Source of the DNA: Campylobacterota bacterium
GTDB taxonomy: Bacteria; Campylobacterota; Campylobacteria; Campylobacterales; SZUA-545
Length of the DNA: 13,977 nucleotides
Assembly: GCA_003561815.1 (NCBI GenBank)
Contig: PWVP01000158.1
Span: forward strand, 1-13,977
Direction of reading: 5' to 3'
Shown here: positions 5,952 through 13,231 of the stretch, piece after piece
Position numbering within the stretch: position 1 is the first letter of the stretch
How the letters are laid out: each line of letters begins with the position of its first letter
Position numbers and translations under genes: made by a program
Notes under the pieces: generated by a model
Seen by the model: the letters and a program-made list of their open reading frames with translations, nothing else
What the model was told of the DNA's origin: nothing
Databases searched by the model: none

Positions 5952-6620
5952 ATGATTTTACTTTTAGATGATAGTCCCCAACGCGCCGATGCGGTGATCG
6001 AACGGCTCAGCCGTGACGGCTTTAGTGTCAACCACTTCACCGATGGCCTCGCGGCGTACGATAGCCTCCACCACAAGCTCTACGATCTCTTTGTTCTCCA
6101 TCTGGACGCAGGAGAGGATCTCAACGGCTGGGAGCTTCTGCAGCTGCTTAAACGGTGCTTTCCCGGTACGCCGATTCTGGTCAGCTGCGACTGCCAGGAT
6201 GAGAAGAGTATCCTCCGGGCCTACCACTACGGCTGCCATGAGTTTATCAAACCCCCGATCTACCCCGATGAGCTACTCTACCGGGTGCGCTACCTGCTCG
6301 GGTGGCAGGAGGTGATTCACCTGCCCGGCGGGCTGCGCTATCTGCCCGATGATCACCGCCTCTTTGGCCCCACCGGTGAGATTGAGCTCACCAGTAGCGA
6401 GAAGCGGCTGGTGCACCTGCTGATTCAGAATATCGGCAAAGTGGTCACCGCCGATGTTTTAGAGGAGGTGCTCTGGGAGGAGTACGCCACCGAAGCGTGT
6501 CGCCACACCCTGATTAGTCGGGTGCGCAAAAAGCTGGGCAAAAACATCATCAAAACCCTCCCGAAGGTGGGCTACACCATCGAGCCGCCCTATGTTCAGC
6601 GGGGTGAAGCGGCGGCCTAG
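5952..6620 (+). CDS. OmpR/PhoB-type response regulator with His at the phospho-acceptor position
   Basis: A 222-residue paralogue of the regulator at 3963-4613, with receiver (about 1-115) and winged-helix domain (about 119-213; ELTSSEKRLVHLLIQN, ACRHTLISRVRKKLG). The acidic pair Asp6-Asp7, Ser78 and Lys100 (FIKP) are kept, but the phospho-acceptor site reads FVLHLD, with His50 (codon CAT at 6099-6101) where the sister has Asp51. Asp52, two residues later, is shared with the sister. Classic Asp phosphorylation is therefore unlikely, and this is a candidate phosphorylation-independent regulator or heterodimer partner. AGGAG at 5941-5945 serves as ribosome site, and the gene begins 1 bp after the kinase-like gene's stop. 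Its stop overlaps the stop of the opposing HD-GYP gene. Confidence 0.9.
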   Translation: MILLLDDSPQRADAVIERLSRDGFSVNHFTDGLAAYDSLHHKLYDLFVLHLDAGEDLNGWELLQLLKRCFPGTPILVSCDCQDEKSILRAYHYGCHEFIKPPIYPDELLYRVRYLLGWQEVIHLPGGLRYLPDDHRLFGPTGEIELTSSEKRLVHLLIQNIGKVVTADVLEEVLWEEYATEACRHTLISRVRKKLGKNIIKTLPKVGYTIEPPYVQRGEAAA

Positions 6621-7720
6621 TCGCCGCTGAAGCGATCTCGAATCGCCACAAACTGCTCGAGATTACCCAGCATCAGATCGGCAAGCTCAGGGTCGAAGTG
6701 TTTCCCACGCTCTGAGCGGATCAGATCCACCACCCGCTCCAGCGGCCAGGCGGGCTTATAGACCCGCTCACTCAAAAGCGCATCAAACACATCCGCTAGC
6801 GCTGTGATCCGACCGTAGGGGTGGATCGCCTCCGCCTTTAGGCGGTGGGGGTAGCCCTGACCGTCGTAGCGCTCGTGGTGCTGCAGAGCCACAATCGCCG
6901 CATCACGGAAGATGGGGCGCTTGGAGGATTTGAGCATCTCGTAGCCAATCAGGGTGTGGGTGCGCATCAGAGCAAACTCCCCATCGGTCAGCTTATCGGG
7001 CTTGTGCAGAATCGTATCGGGGATCGAGAGCTTGCCCACATCGTGCATCGGCGAGATGATGCGGAGCCGATCGGCCTGCTGCTCGTCCATCCCCCAGAGC
7101 CTGGCAAGCCGCTCTGAGTAGTGGGCGACCCGGTACACATGCTGCCCCGTCTCCTGACTGCGTGCCTCGGCGATGCCGCCTAAGGTGAGGATGGTCTCCT
7201 CGAGTGTCTCGTTAATCTCCTCATTGAGCTGCTCTTTGGCCTCCAGTGCCGACTGCAGATCGGCGCTTTTTTGGGCCACCAGCTCCTCAAGGTGGTTGTG
7301 ATAAAAGCGGAGCTTCTGCTCATCGATAATGCGTCTGGCCGCCTTAGCCAGGGTCTCAAAGAGTGCGCCCTGGGCAACCGGCTTGATCAGATACCCCTCG
7401 ACATTGAGCTCGATCGCGCGCATCAAAAGATCGCTATCGCCATGGGCCGTGCTAAAGATCAGCGGCTGATCGACCCGCTCTTTTCGAATCGCCCGGGCCA
7501 TCGCCAGACCATCCATACGGGGCATCGAGATGTCACTAATGACCAGATCCGGACGCATCTGCCGGTAGCACTCGAGCCCCTCCTGGCCATCGGCGGCTGA
7601 ACGCACCTCACGAAAAAGCGCACCAAGCATACTCTCCACCGGTGCGCGCACCGCCGCGTCATCCTCCACCAAAAGAACGCTCAGATCCCCAGTGAGCCTC
7701 TTAAGAGCGGCCGCCTCCAT
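6617..7720 (-). CDS. Response regulator with HD-GYP domain (cyclic-di-GMP phosphodiesterase)
   Basis: 367 residues. Receiver about 12-130 with the acidic pair Asp20-Asp21, phospho-acceptor Asp63 (SDISMPRMDG), Thr91 and Lys113; a coiled-coil linker about 133-175; then an HD-GYP domain about 175-360. Visible metal and catalytic motifs include His194, HD at 226-227 (MHDVGK), His255, HHE at 281-283 and GQGYP at 287-291. All key residues look intact, so it should hydrolyse cyclic-di-GMP when its receiver is phosphorylated, lowering cyclic-di-GMP and favouring motility. It is the last gene of the minus-strand operon, its start overlapping the upstream stop by one base (TGATG). It is the most obvious output of this phosphorelay. 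Confidence 0.94.
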   Translation of the reverse strand: MEAAALKRLTGDLSVLLVEDDAAVRAPVESMLGALFREVRSAADGQEGLECYRQMRPDLVISDISMPRMDGLAMARAIRKERVDQPLIFSTAHGDSDLLMRAIELNVEGYLIKPVAQGALFETLAKAARRIIDEQKLRFYHNHLEELVAQKSADLQSALEAKEQLNEEINETLEETILTLGGIAEARSQETGQHVYRVAHYSERLARLWGMDEQQADRLRIISPMHDVGKLSIPDTILHKPDKLTDGEFALMRTHTLIGYEMLKSSKRPIFRDAAIVALQHHERYDGQGYPHRLKAEAIHPYGRITALADVFDALLSERVYKPAWPLERVVDLIRSERGKHFDPELADLMLGNLEQFVAIRDRFSGD

Positions 7721-9213
7721 CAGAAGAGATCCAGCTCATTCTCGTCGGTATCGGCCCCCTCTTTGTCGCCAAAGTCCAGCTCGATCTGCAGACAGGAGCT
7801 AAAGAGGGAGCTATCGAGATAGTGAATATCCTGCGCCTCCTGGGTGATAAAGATCATGCGCCGCCAGCTGCTCAGATCCATCCGCAAGCTGCCAAGCAGC
7901 AGCCCCAGCCGCCGGGTGTTGATCTGCGCACTCTGAAGCGTAGGCAGAAACCGGGCGAGCTGATAGAGCGAAAAGGCGAGATCGCGAAACTCAAAGAGCT
8001 TCTCCACCGTGCGGGCGTAGGCCTCGATCCGATCGCTTATTTTTTTGAGCAGCTCATCTTCAGGGCTCTCTTCGTAGTCGTGAATGAGATCCTCAAGCTC
8101 CTTTTCGACCTCATCCATCTCCTCTAGCTCATCGAGCACCATCCCCTCAATCTCACTGACATACTCTTTAGCGGGGGTTTTGTGGATGTGGGTGCGGCGC
8201 AGCACCTCCCGCTCATCTTCGCTGATGCCAGCATCGTGCACCGGTGCCGCGGGCTTTTGGGCCGCTGTTTCATCCTCTACGCTCTGCTCCTGAGTGGGCC
8301 GGGCCACTTCAGGCGCACTGGGGGCCTCCGGGCTCTGGCGACGACGGAGCTTGAGCAGATCCTGCAGGTAGGCGGCCAGGTTCTGGCTCTTTTGGCGCTC
8401 ATACTCCAGCCGGGTGACATCGCTTAGGGTGTAGACGATTTTGAGCTGCCCCTCCTCGCCGGTGGCGATGGAGCGCGAGTCGATCATAAAGATCTTGCGT
8501 CCGCGACTGCTGCGAATCGAAACCCGGTTGCGCCCCCGATCGTTCTCATCGATCAAAGAGAGATCGCTTAAAAACCCCTCGCGCCGCTCGAAGAGATCCC
8601 CTAAAAGCACCTGCCCCTCCACCAGCGCCTCAATCTGGTGCGTCTCAAACAGCTGCACAAAGGCATCATTCATCAGCCGCAAATCTCCATTGGCGCCGTA
8701 AATCAGGGTGGGATTGGGGTAGAGATTGATCGCATCTTGCAGTGTCTTCTCAGTGGCGCTATTGACCCGGCGCTGCAGCTGCGCTTTGGCGTAGGCTTCT
8801 GCCTGGCGGCGCTGCACAATCGCCCGGCCGACTGCGCTTAGCGCGGCGATAAAGCGCTCTTGGACGACCGGCTTAAGGATGTAGCGATCGACCCCCAGCT
8901 CGATAGACTCCATAAAGTAGCGCTCATCGCTAAAGGCGGTGGTAAAGACCACCGGCATCTGCTCATCGATCGCCTTAATCGCGCGAACCATCTCCAGACC
9001 GTTCATGCGGGGCATCTGGATATCGGAGATGATGAGATCGGGGCGCTGTGCTTTAAACAGCTCCAGCCCCGCCTGGCCATCTTCAGCCACCCACACCTGC
9101 TCGAAAAAGAGGCGCAGCGTCTGGGTCAGCTGCTCACGAATCGCCCGATCGTCCTCCACATAGAGCACCGTCAGGGTGCCGGTAATCGCTTTGAGCTCTC
9201 GGCTCTGGCTCAT
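7720..9213 (-). CDS. Receiver-PAS protein with unnamed helical C-terminal domain
   Basis: 497 residues. The start is fixed by AAAGGAG at 9225-9219. The receiver (about 14-130) is intact: Asp21, Asp22, phospho-acceptor Asp64, Thr92 and Lys114. A PAS domain follows at about 165-275 (INLYPNPTLIYGANGDLRLMN; ending KIVYTLSDVT), then a helix and a Pro/Ala-rich linker (about 295-330). The rest has an acidic coiled coil (LDELEEMDEVEKELEDL) and a helical region ending WRRMIFITQEAQDIHYLDSS, with HYLDSSLFSSCLQIE at 464-478 and an acidic tail. I recall similar ends on Campylobacterota response regulators but know no name or function. No kinase, GGDEF, EAL or DNA-binding domain is present. The start overlaps the upstream stop by 4 bp, so it is translated together with the kinase before it. 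Confidence 0.85.
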   Translation of the reverse strand: MSQSRELKAITGTLTVLYVEDDRAIREQLTQTLRLFFEQVWVAEDGQAGLELFKAQRPDLIISDIQMPRMNGLEMVRAIKAIDEQMPVVFTTAFSDERYFMESIELGVDRYILKPVVQERFIAALSAVGRAIVQRRQAEAYAKAQLQRRVNSATEKTLQDAINLYPNPTLIYGANGDLRLMNDAFVQLFETHQIEALVEGQVLLGDLFERREGFLSDLSLIDENDRGRNRVSIRSSRGRKIFMIDSRSIATGEEGQLKIVYTLSDVTRLEYERQKSQNLAAYLQDLLKLRRRQSPEAPSAPEVARPTQEQSVEDETAAQKPAAPVHDAGISEDEREVLRRTHIHKTPAKEYVSEIEGMVLDELEEMDEVEKELEDLIHDYEESPEDELLKKISDRIEAYARTVEKLFEFRDLAFSLYQLARFLPTLQSAQINTRRLGLLLGSLRMDLSSWRRMIFITQEAQDIHYLDSSLFSSCLQIELDFGDKEGADTDENELDLF

Positions 9214-11591
9214 TCTCTCTCCTTTGGTTCCTTCACGATCGAGACCACAAACAGCGCTCCGATCCGCTCGCCCTGCTCATCGTAGCGGTTTTTAACCACC
9301 AATTCGCCACCGAAGCTGTTTTGGACAATCATGCGGGACATATAAAGACCGATCCCCGTGCCTTTGCCCTGCTCTTTGGTGGTGAAGTAGGGCTCGCCGA
9401 TGCGATCAAGAATCGCCTCATCGATCCCCCCGGCGTTATCCTGAACCACTAGATCGTACTTCCAGTCATACTCGCTTAAGAATACCACAATCTCTTTATG
9501 TTTAGTGGTGCGCCCCTCAAAGGCGTCGCGGGCGTTGGCCAGGAGATTGAGCAGCACCTGCTCCAGCTCGCTTTTATAGCCCAGATAGCGGTGATCGGGC
9601 ACATCGATTCGCACGGCGATATCGCGATGCTCCAGCTGGGCTGAGAGCAGCCCGACCGCCTCATTGACCGCGGTTTTCAGGCTAAAGCGCGCCCGTTTTT
9701 TGCTGGGCTTAAAGAAGTTCATAAAGTCGTTGATCGTGCCGCTCATCTTCTGTGTGAGCCGCTCGATCTCGCCCACCGTTTGCTCGATCTCCGCCTCCTC
9801 TAAGATCCCCAGCTCCCGCTTGAGATTGAGATTCAGTGCGATAGAGGAGATGGCCGTTAGCGGCTGGCGCCACTGATGGGCGATCGCGCCGATCATCTCC
9901 CCCATCGCCGCCATCTTCGACTGCTGCACCAGCAGATCCTCCTGCTCCTTTTGGCGGCGCTGACTCGCTTTAAGCTCACTCACATCGGAGACGGTGGTGA
10001 TCTTGTACCGTTTGCCATCGGTGTCAATCAGCCGTCCAGCGGTGGCGTAGATATCCAGCGGTGTGCCATCTTTTCGCTGCACCTGCCACTCCTGGGCAAT
10101 CTCCTCCACCTCGCCCTTTAAAAAGTCATCGTGCAGCTGCTTGAGCCGATCGCGCTGCTGGGCAGGGACCACCAGCGTAAAGGGTTGGCCCAAAAGCTCC
10201 TCTTCGCGGTAGCCGTAGATCTCACAGTAGGCGCGGTTGACCTTGGCGTAGCGGTAGTGCTCATCGGTCAGGCAGATACCCAGCTGCGTGGTCTCAAAGA
10301 TGCTGCTCACCAGCACCTCGGTCTCCAGCCGCTTTTTCGTCTCCTCCTCGGCCCGCTTTTTGAGATTGGCATTGAGCTGCTCAAGCTGGGTGGACTTCTC
10401 CTGCAGCTGCAGTAAGAGCTGCTTGCGCTGGGTGATGTTGTGAGCAAGCACCTGCACCACCCGCTCGCCCCCATACTCAAAGGGCATCAAAACCCCCTCC
10501 AGCTCCAGGTGTCGATTCTCTGAGAGTGTTAGCGTCAGCTCCTCAAAGCGGTGCGGCTGAGCGGTATCAAGCGCCCGCTCGATCGCTTCTGAGACCATCT
10601 GGGCGCTCTGGCCTGCGATTGCCTGAAAGGAGCGGCCCTTGACCGCATCGGCTTCATTGAAGCCCAGCATCTTCGCGCCGGCTGCGTTGATGTAGATCAC
10701 CCGCCTGCCATCGTGCAGCGCCACCAGATCCGGTGAGAGCTCGGCGAGCTGGCGGTACTTCTCCTCACTGCGGCGCAGGTTCTCAAGCTCCTTTTGCTGC
10801 TGTTTTTGCTGCAGATCCTTTAGCCGTCTGCCCTCGAGAATAAAGTCGGTCACATCCTCCCCGACAAAGGCGTAATCCCCCTCTTTGCCCCCCTCATCGG
10901 TGGGCAGATAGACCGCGGTCAGCTCGATCGTGCAGCGCTCTTGGCTCTTTTTATGAAACTCGAGGCGATCGCGCCAGATCCCGGCGCGACTCAGGGCCGC
11001 CTGCATCGCCTCACAGGGGGGATCAAAAAGCCGGGTAATCGGCTGACCGATCAGCTCAAACTCGCGATAACCCAGATGATCACAAAGGGTGGTATTGACA
11101 TAGCGAATCTTCCACTGCTCATCCACACGGAAAAACAAAAACCCCTCATCGACCACCCGCTTATAGGCCACCAGCAAAGAGCGCATATGGGTAAACTCGC
11201 GCTCCATCTGCACCTCGTAGGCGTAGCGATCCAGCAGCGCAAAGACCCGCTCGAGATCGAAGGGCTTAAACAGAAACTCATTAATCCCCGCCTCGATCGC
11301 CCCCACCAAAAGCTCCAGCTCATTGTGGGCGGTGGTGACGATAATGGGCACCCGTTTATCGATCCCTTTGATGCGCCGGGCCATCTCCAGACCGTCCATG
11401 CCGGGCATCCGAATGTCGGTAATCACCACATCGGGCTGATAGGACTCAAAGAGCGCCAACCCCTGCTCGCCATCGGCGGCCACCAAAAGCCGCTGCACCT
11501 CACGCCCTAGCTGTCTGGCCAGGGTGTCACGGATGGTCTCGTCATCCTCCACATAGAGAACGGTCAGCTCCTGGCGTTTGCCGCCTTTCAT
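9210..11591 (-). CDS. Cytoplasmic sensor histidine kinase, receiver-PAS-PAS-PAS-HisKA-HATPase
   Basis: 793 residues. An N-terminal receiver (about 8-125; Asp16, Asp17, phospho-acceptor Asp59, Lys in FLFKPF) is followed by three PAS domains at about 145-255, 280-392 and 428-545, separated by Gln/Glu-rich coiled coils. The dimerisation domain has the phospho-acceptor His572 (AIAHQWRQPL). The ATP-binding domain is complete: N box LLNLLANARD, G1 DNAGGI, F box EPYFTTK and G2 GKGTGIGL. There are no membrane segments, so it senses something inside the cell; PAS ligands cannot be told from sequence. An N-terminal receiver before the kinase is the reverse of the usual hybrid order and suggests it is itself controlled by another kinase, perhaps the upstream one. 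The start abuts the upstream stop (TAGATG). Confidence 0.95.
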   Translation of the reverse strand: MKGGKRQELTVLYVEDDETIRDTLARQLGREVQRLLVAADGEQGLALFESYQPDVVITDIRMPGMDGLEMARRIKGIDKRVPIIVTTAHNELELLVGAIEAGINEFLFKPFDLERVFALLDRYAYEVQMEREFTHMRSLLVAYKRVVDEGFLFFRVDEQWKIRYVNTTLCDHLGYREFELIGQPITRLFDPPCEAMQAALSRAGIWRDRLEFHKKSQERCTIELTAVYLPTDEGGKEGDYAFVGEDVTDFILEGRRLKDLQQKQQQKELENLRRSEEKYRQLAELSPDLVALHDGRRVIYINAAGAKMLGFNEADAVKGRSFQAIAGQSAQMVSEAIERALDTAQPHRFEELTLTLSENRHLELEGVLMPFEYGGERVVQVLAHNITQRKQLLLQLQEKSTQLEQLNANLKKRAEEETKKRLETEVLVSSIFETTQLGICLTDEHYRYAKVNRAYCEIYGYREEELLGQPFTLVVPAQQRDRLKQLHDDFLKGEVEEIAQEWQVQRKDGTPLDIYATAGRLIDTDGKRYKITTVSDVSELKASQRRQKEQEDLLVQQSKMAAMGEMIGAIAHQWRQPLTAISSIALNLNLKRELGILEEAEIEQTVGEIERLTQKMSGTINDFMNFFKPSKKRARFSLKTAVNEAVGLLSAQLEHRDIAVRIDVPDHRYLGYKSELEQVLLNLLANARDAFEGRTTKHKEIVVFLSEYDWKYDLVVQDNAGGIDEAILDRIGEPYFTTKEQGKGTGIGLYMSRMIVQNSFGGELVVKNRYDEQGERIGALFVVSIVKEPKERE
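9883..9926 (-). repeat. 44-bp exact repeat, copy 1 (kinase phospho-acceptor region)
   Basis: Identical over 44 bases with 12226-12269 and 13887-13930, by direct reading. It encodes the segment just before the phospho-acceptor His of the 793-residue kinase. Confidence 0.9.
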
Positions 11592-13160
11592 CTACAGCAC
11601 GACCTCAAAACAGGCCCCCTCCTCGTGGCTACTGGCATGAATCTCCCCCTTAAACTGCTCCTGGATAATACTCCGGGTCATATAGAGCCCTATGCCGGTC
11701 CCTTTGCCCGCCTCTTTGGTGGTGACATAGGGCTCAAAGAGACGATCGAGCACCTCTGGCGCGATTCCGCCTCCGTTATCACACACCCGCAGCGTAGCAC
11801 GCTCACCTTGCGTCAAGCTAACCGTGATCGCCCCGTCGCATTTACGGCTGAGATCGATCGCATCCTGTGCGTTGGAGACGATGTTTAAAAGCGCCTGTTT
11901 GAGCTGATTGAGCGGGCCGGTCACCATCACCGGCTCATCGGGCATCTGCAGCTTGATGGCGATACCGTGGCTTTTTAGCTGTGCGCCGATGAGATCGAAG
12001 ATCGCCTCTACCGCCTCCTGGAGTGCGAAGGTGCGCGCTTCGCGATCGGGGCGAAAAAAGCCGCGAAAATCATCGATCGTGTGGGACATATGGGCAATCT
12101 GCGCCATCGCCTTCTCGCAGAGATCGCGGGCGTAGGCCTCATCGAGCTCACCGGCTAAGAGTGCATCGGGAATATCCTGCACCAGAATCGAAAAGGCATT
12201 GAGCGGCTGGCGCCACTGGTGGGCAATCGCGCCGATCATCTCCCCCATCGCCGCCATCTTCGACTGCTGGATTAAAAGCGCCTCCTTCTCACGGCGCTTC
12301 TCTTTTTCACGACTCACCCGGCTTTGAAGCACCTCGGTCTCCCGTTTGGCCTCCTGCAGATCGGTGATATCGATGCACGATCCGATATACCCCTCATAGA
12401 TCCCCGATGCGTAGCGGGGCACACCGCGATCGTGCACCAGGCGGTACTCCCCGTCGTGACGACGCAGCCGGTACTCGACCGTGAAGGAGTCCCGCGCTTG
12501 GATCGCCTCATGAAAGGCGGCCATCACCCGGTCGCGATCGTCAGGGTGGAGATCCTCGATCCACCCCTGCCCCACCAGCGCCTCCATCGGCGTTCCGGTA
12601 AACTGAATCCAGCTCTCGTTGAAGAAGAAGCATGAGCCTTCGCTATCGGCCACCCACATCAGAACCGGTGCCGAGTCGGCCAGGGGCTTGAGCAGCTCGG
12701 TGGTGCGCATCACGGCCGCCAGCTCCTCGGAGGTGCGCCCCTGCAGACGAAGCGCCTCGCACTGGCGCTGCGCCTGGGTCTCGTCGATAATGCGATCGAG
12801 CATGCTGATCACCTCCGCCACCTCCACCGGCTTAAAGAGGAAGTCCCGCACCCCGATACGCAGCGCACGCAGCAGGTAGTCGCTCTCATTGTGTGCCGAG
12901 ATAAGCACCACCGGCACAAAGGGGTTCTTCTGCTTTAGCAGCTTGGCCAGGGTCATGCCGTCGGTTTTGGGCATGCAGATATCGCTAAGGACCAGATCGG
13001 GGCGCTCCTGATCAAAGAGCTTGACCGCCTCCTCGCCATTGGCAGCACACACCACGCGCCCACAGAAGCGCTCCAGTACCCTTAAAAGCTCATCGCGTTC
13101 GCTCTGACTATCCTCCACATAGAGGATCGTCGCCCGCTCCCGGCGCTTTTCTCGCCGCAT
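11592..13160 (-). CDS. Cytoplasmic sensor histidine kinase, receiver-PAS-HisKA-HATPase
   Basis: 522 residues from the start at 13160, chosen because AAAGGTGGAG directly precedes it; an ATG at 13181 has only a weak site and adds seven residues. Receiver about 10-125 (Glu16, Asp17, phospho-acceptor Asp60, Lys in FLFKPV), one PAS of the PAS_3 type about 155-275 (DSAPVLMWVADSEGSCFFFN, LHPDDRDRV, GSCIDITDL), a coiled coil, then the dimerisation domain with His314 (AIAHQWRQPLNAF) and a full ATP-binding domain: LLNIVSNAQDAI, DNGGGI, EPYVTTK, GKGTGIGLYM. No membrane segments. It is the first gene of a four-gene operon behind a TATAAT box, and a close relative of the kinase just upstream, which suggests tandem duplication. 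Confidence 0.95.
   Translation of the reverse strand: MRREKRRERATILYVEDSQSERDELLRVLERFCGRVVCAANGEEAVKLFDQERPDLVLSDICMPKTDGMTLAKLLKQKNPFVPVVLISAHNESDYLLRALRIGVRDFLFKPVEVAEVISMLDRIIDETQAQRQCEALRLQGRTSEELAAVMRTTELLKPLADSAPVLMWVADSEGSCFFFNESWIQFTGTPMEALVGQGWIEDLHPDDRDRVMAAFHEAIQARDSFTVEYRLRRHDGEYRLVHDRGVPRYASGIYEGYIGSCIDITDLQEAKRETEVLQSRVSREKEKRREKEALLIQQSKMAAMGEMIGAIAHQWRQPLNAFSILVQDIPDALLAGELDEAYARDLCEKAMAQIAHMSHTIDDFRGFFRPDREARTFALQEAVEAIFDLIGAQLKSHGIAIKLQMPDEPVMVTGPLNQLKQALLNIVSNAQDAIDLSRKCDGAITVSLTQGERATLRVCDNGGGIAPEVLDRLFEPYVTTKEAGKGTGIGLYMTRSIIQEQFKGEIHASSHEEGACFEVVL
12226..12269 (-). repeat. 44-bp exact repeat, copy 2
   Basis: Second copy, in the 522-residue kinase. Similarity to copy 3 continues on both sides, including a near-identical stretch around 12055-12105 and 13725-13770. 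Confidence 0.9.
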
Positions 13161-13162
13161 CG

Positions 13163-13169
13163 CTCCACC
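13163..13169 (-). promoter_or_regulatory. Ribosome binding site deciding the kinase start
   Basis: The minus strand reads GGTGGAG two bases before the ATG at 13160, within AAAGGTGGAG. This supports 13160 over the upstream in-frame ATG at 13181, whose leader has only AAGGGCGG further away. Confidence 0.55.
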
Positions 13170-13201
13170 TTTCTTCTGCATGACTGCCCGCCCTTGTTTA
13201 G

Positions 13202-13207
13202 ATTATA
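13202..13207 (-). promoter_or_regulatory. -10 box (TATAAT) of the four-gene phosphorelay operon
   Basis: A perfect TATAAT lies on the minus strand in the 71-bp gap between the two kinase genes, about 41 bp upstream of the chosen start at 13160. The region upstream is T-rich (GCTTTGCTTTCTG) but offers no clear -35 hexamer at 16-18 bp. It would allow this operon to be expressed independently of the kinase upstream. Confidence 0.6.
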
Positions 13208-13231
13208 CAGAAAGCAAAGCTACGAAACCTC

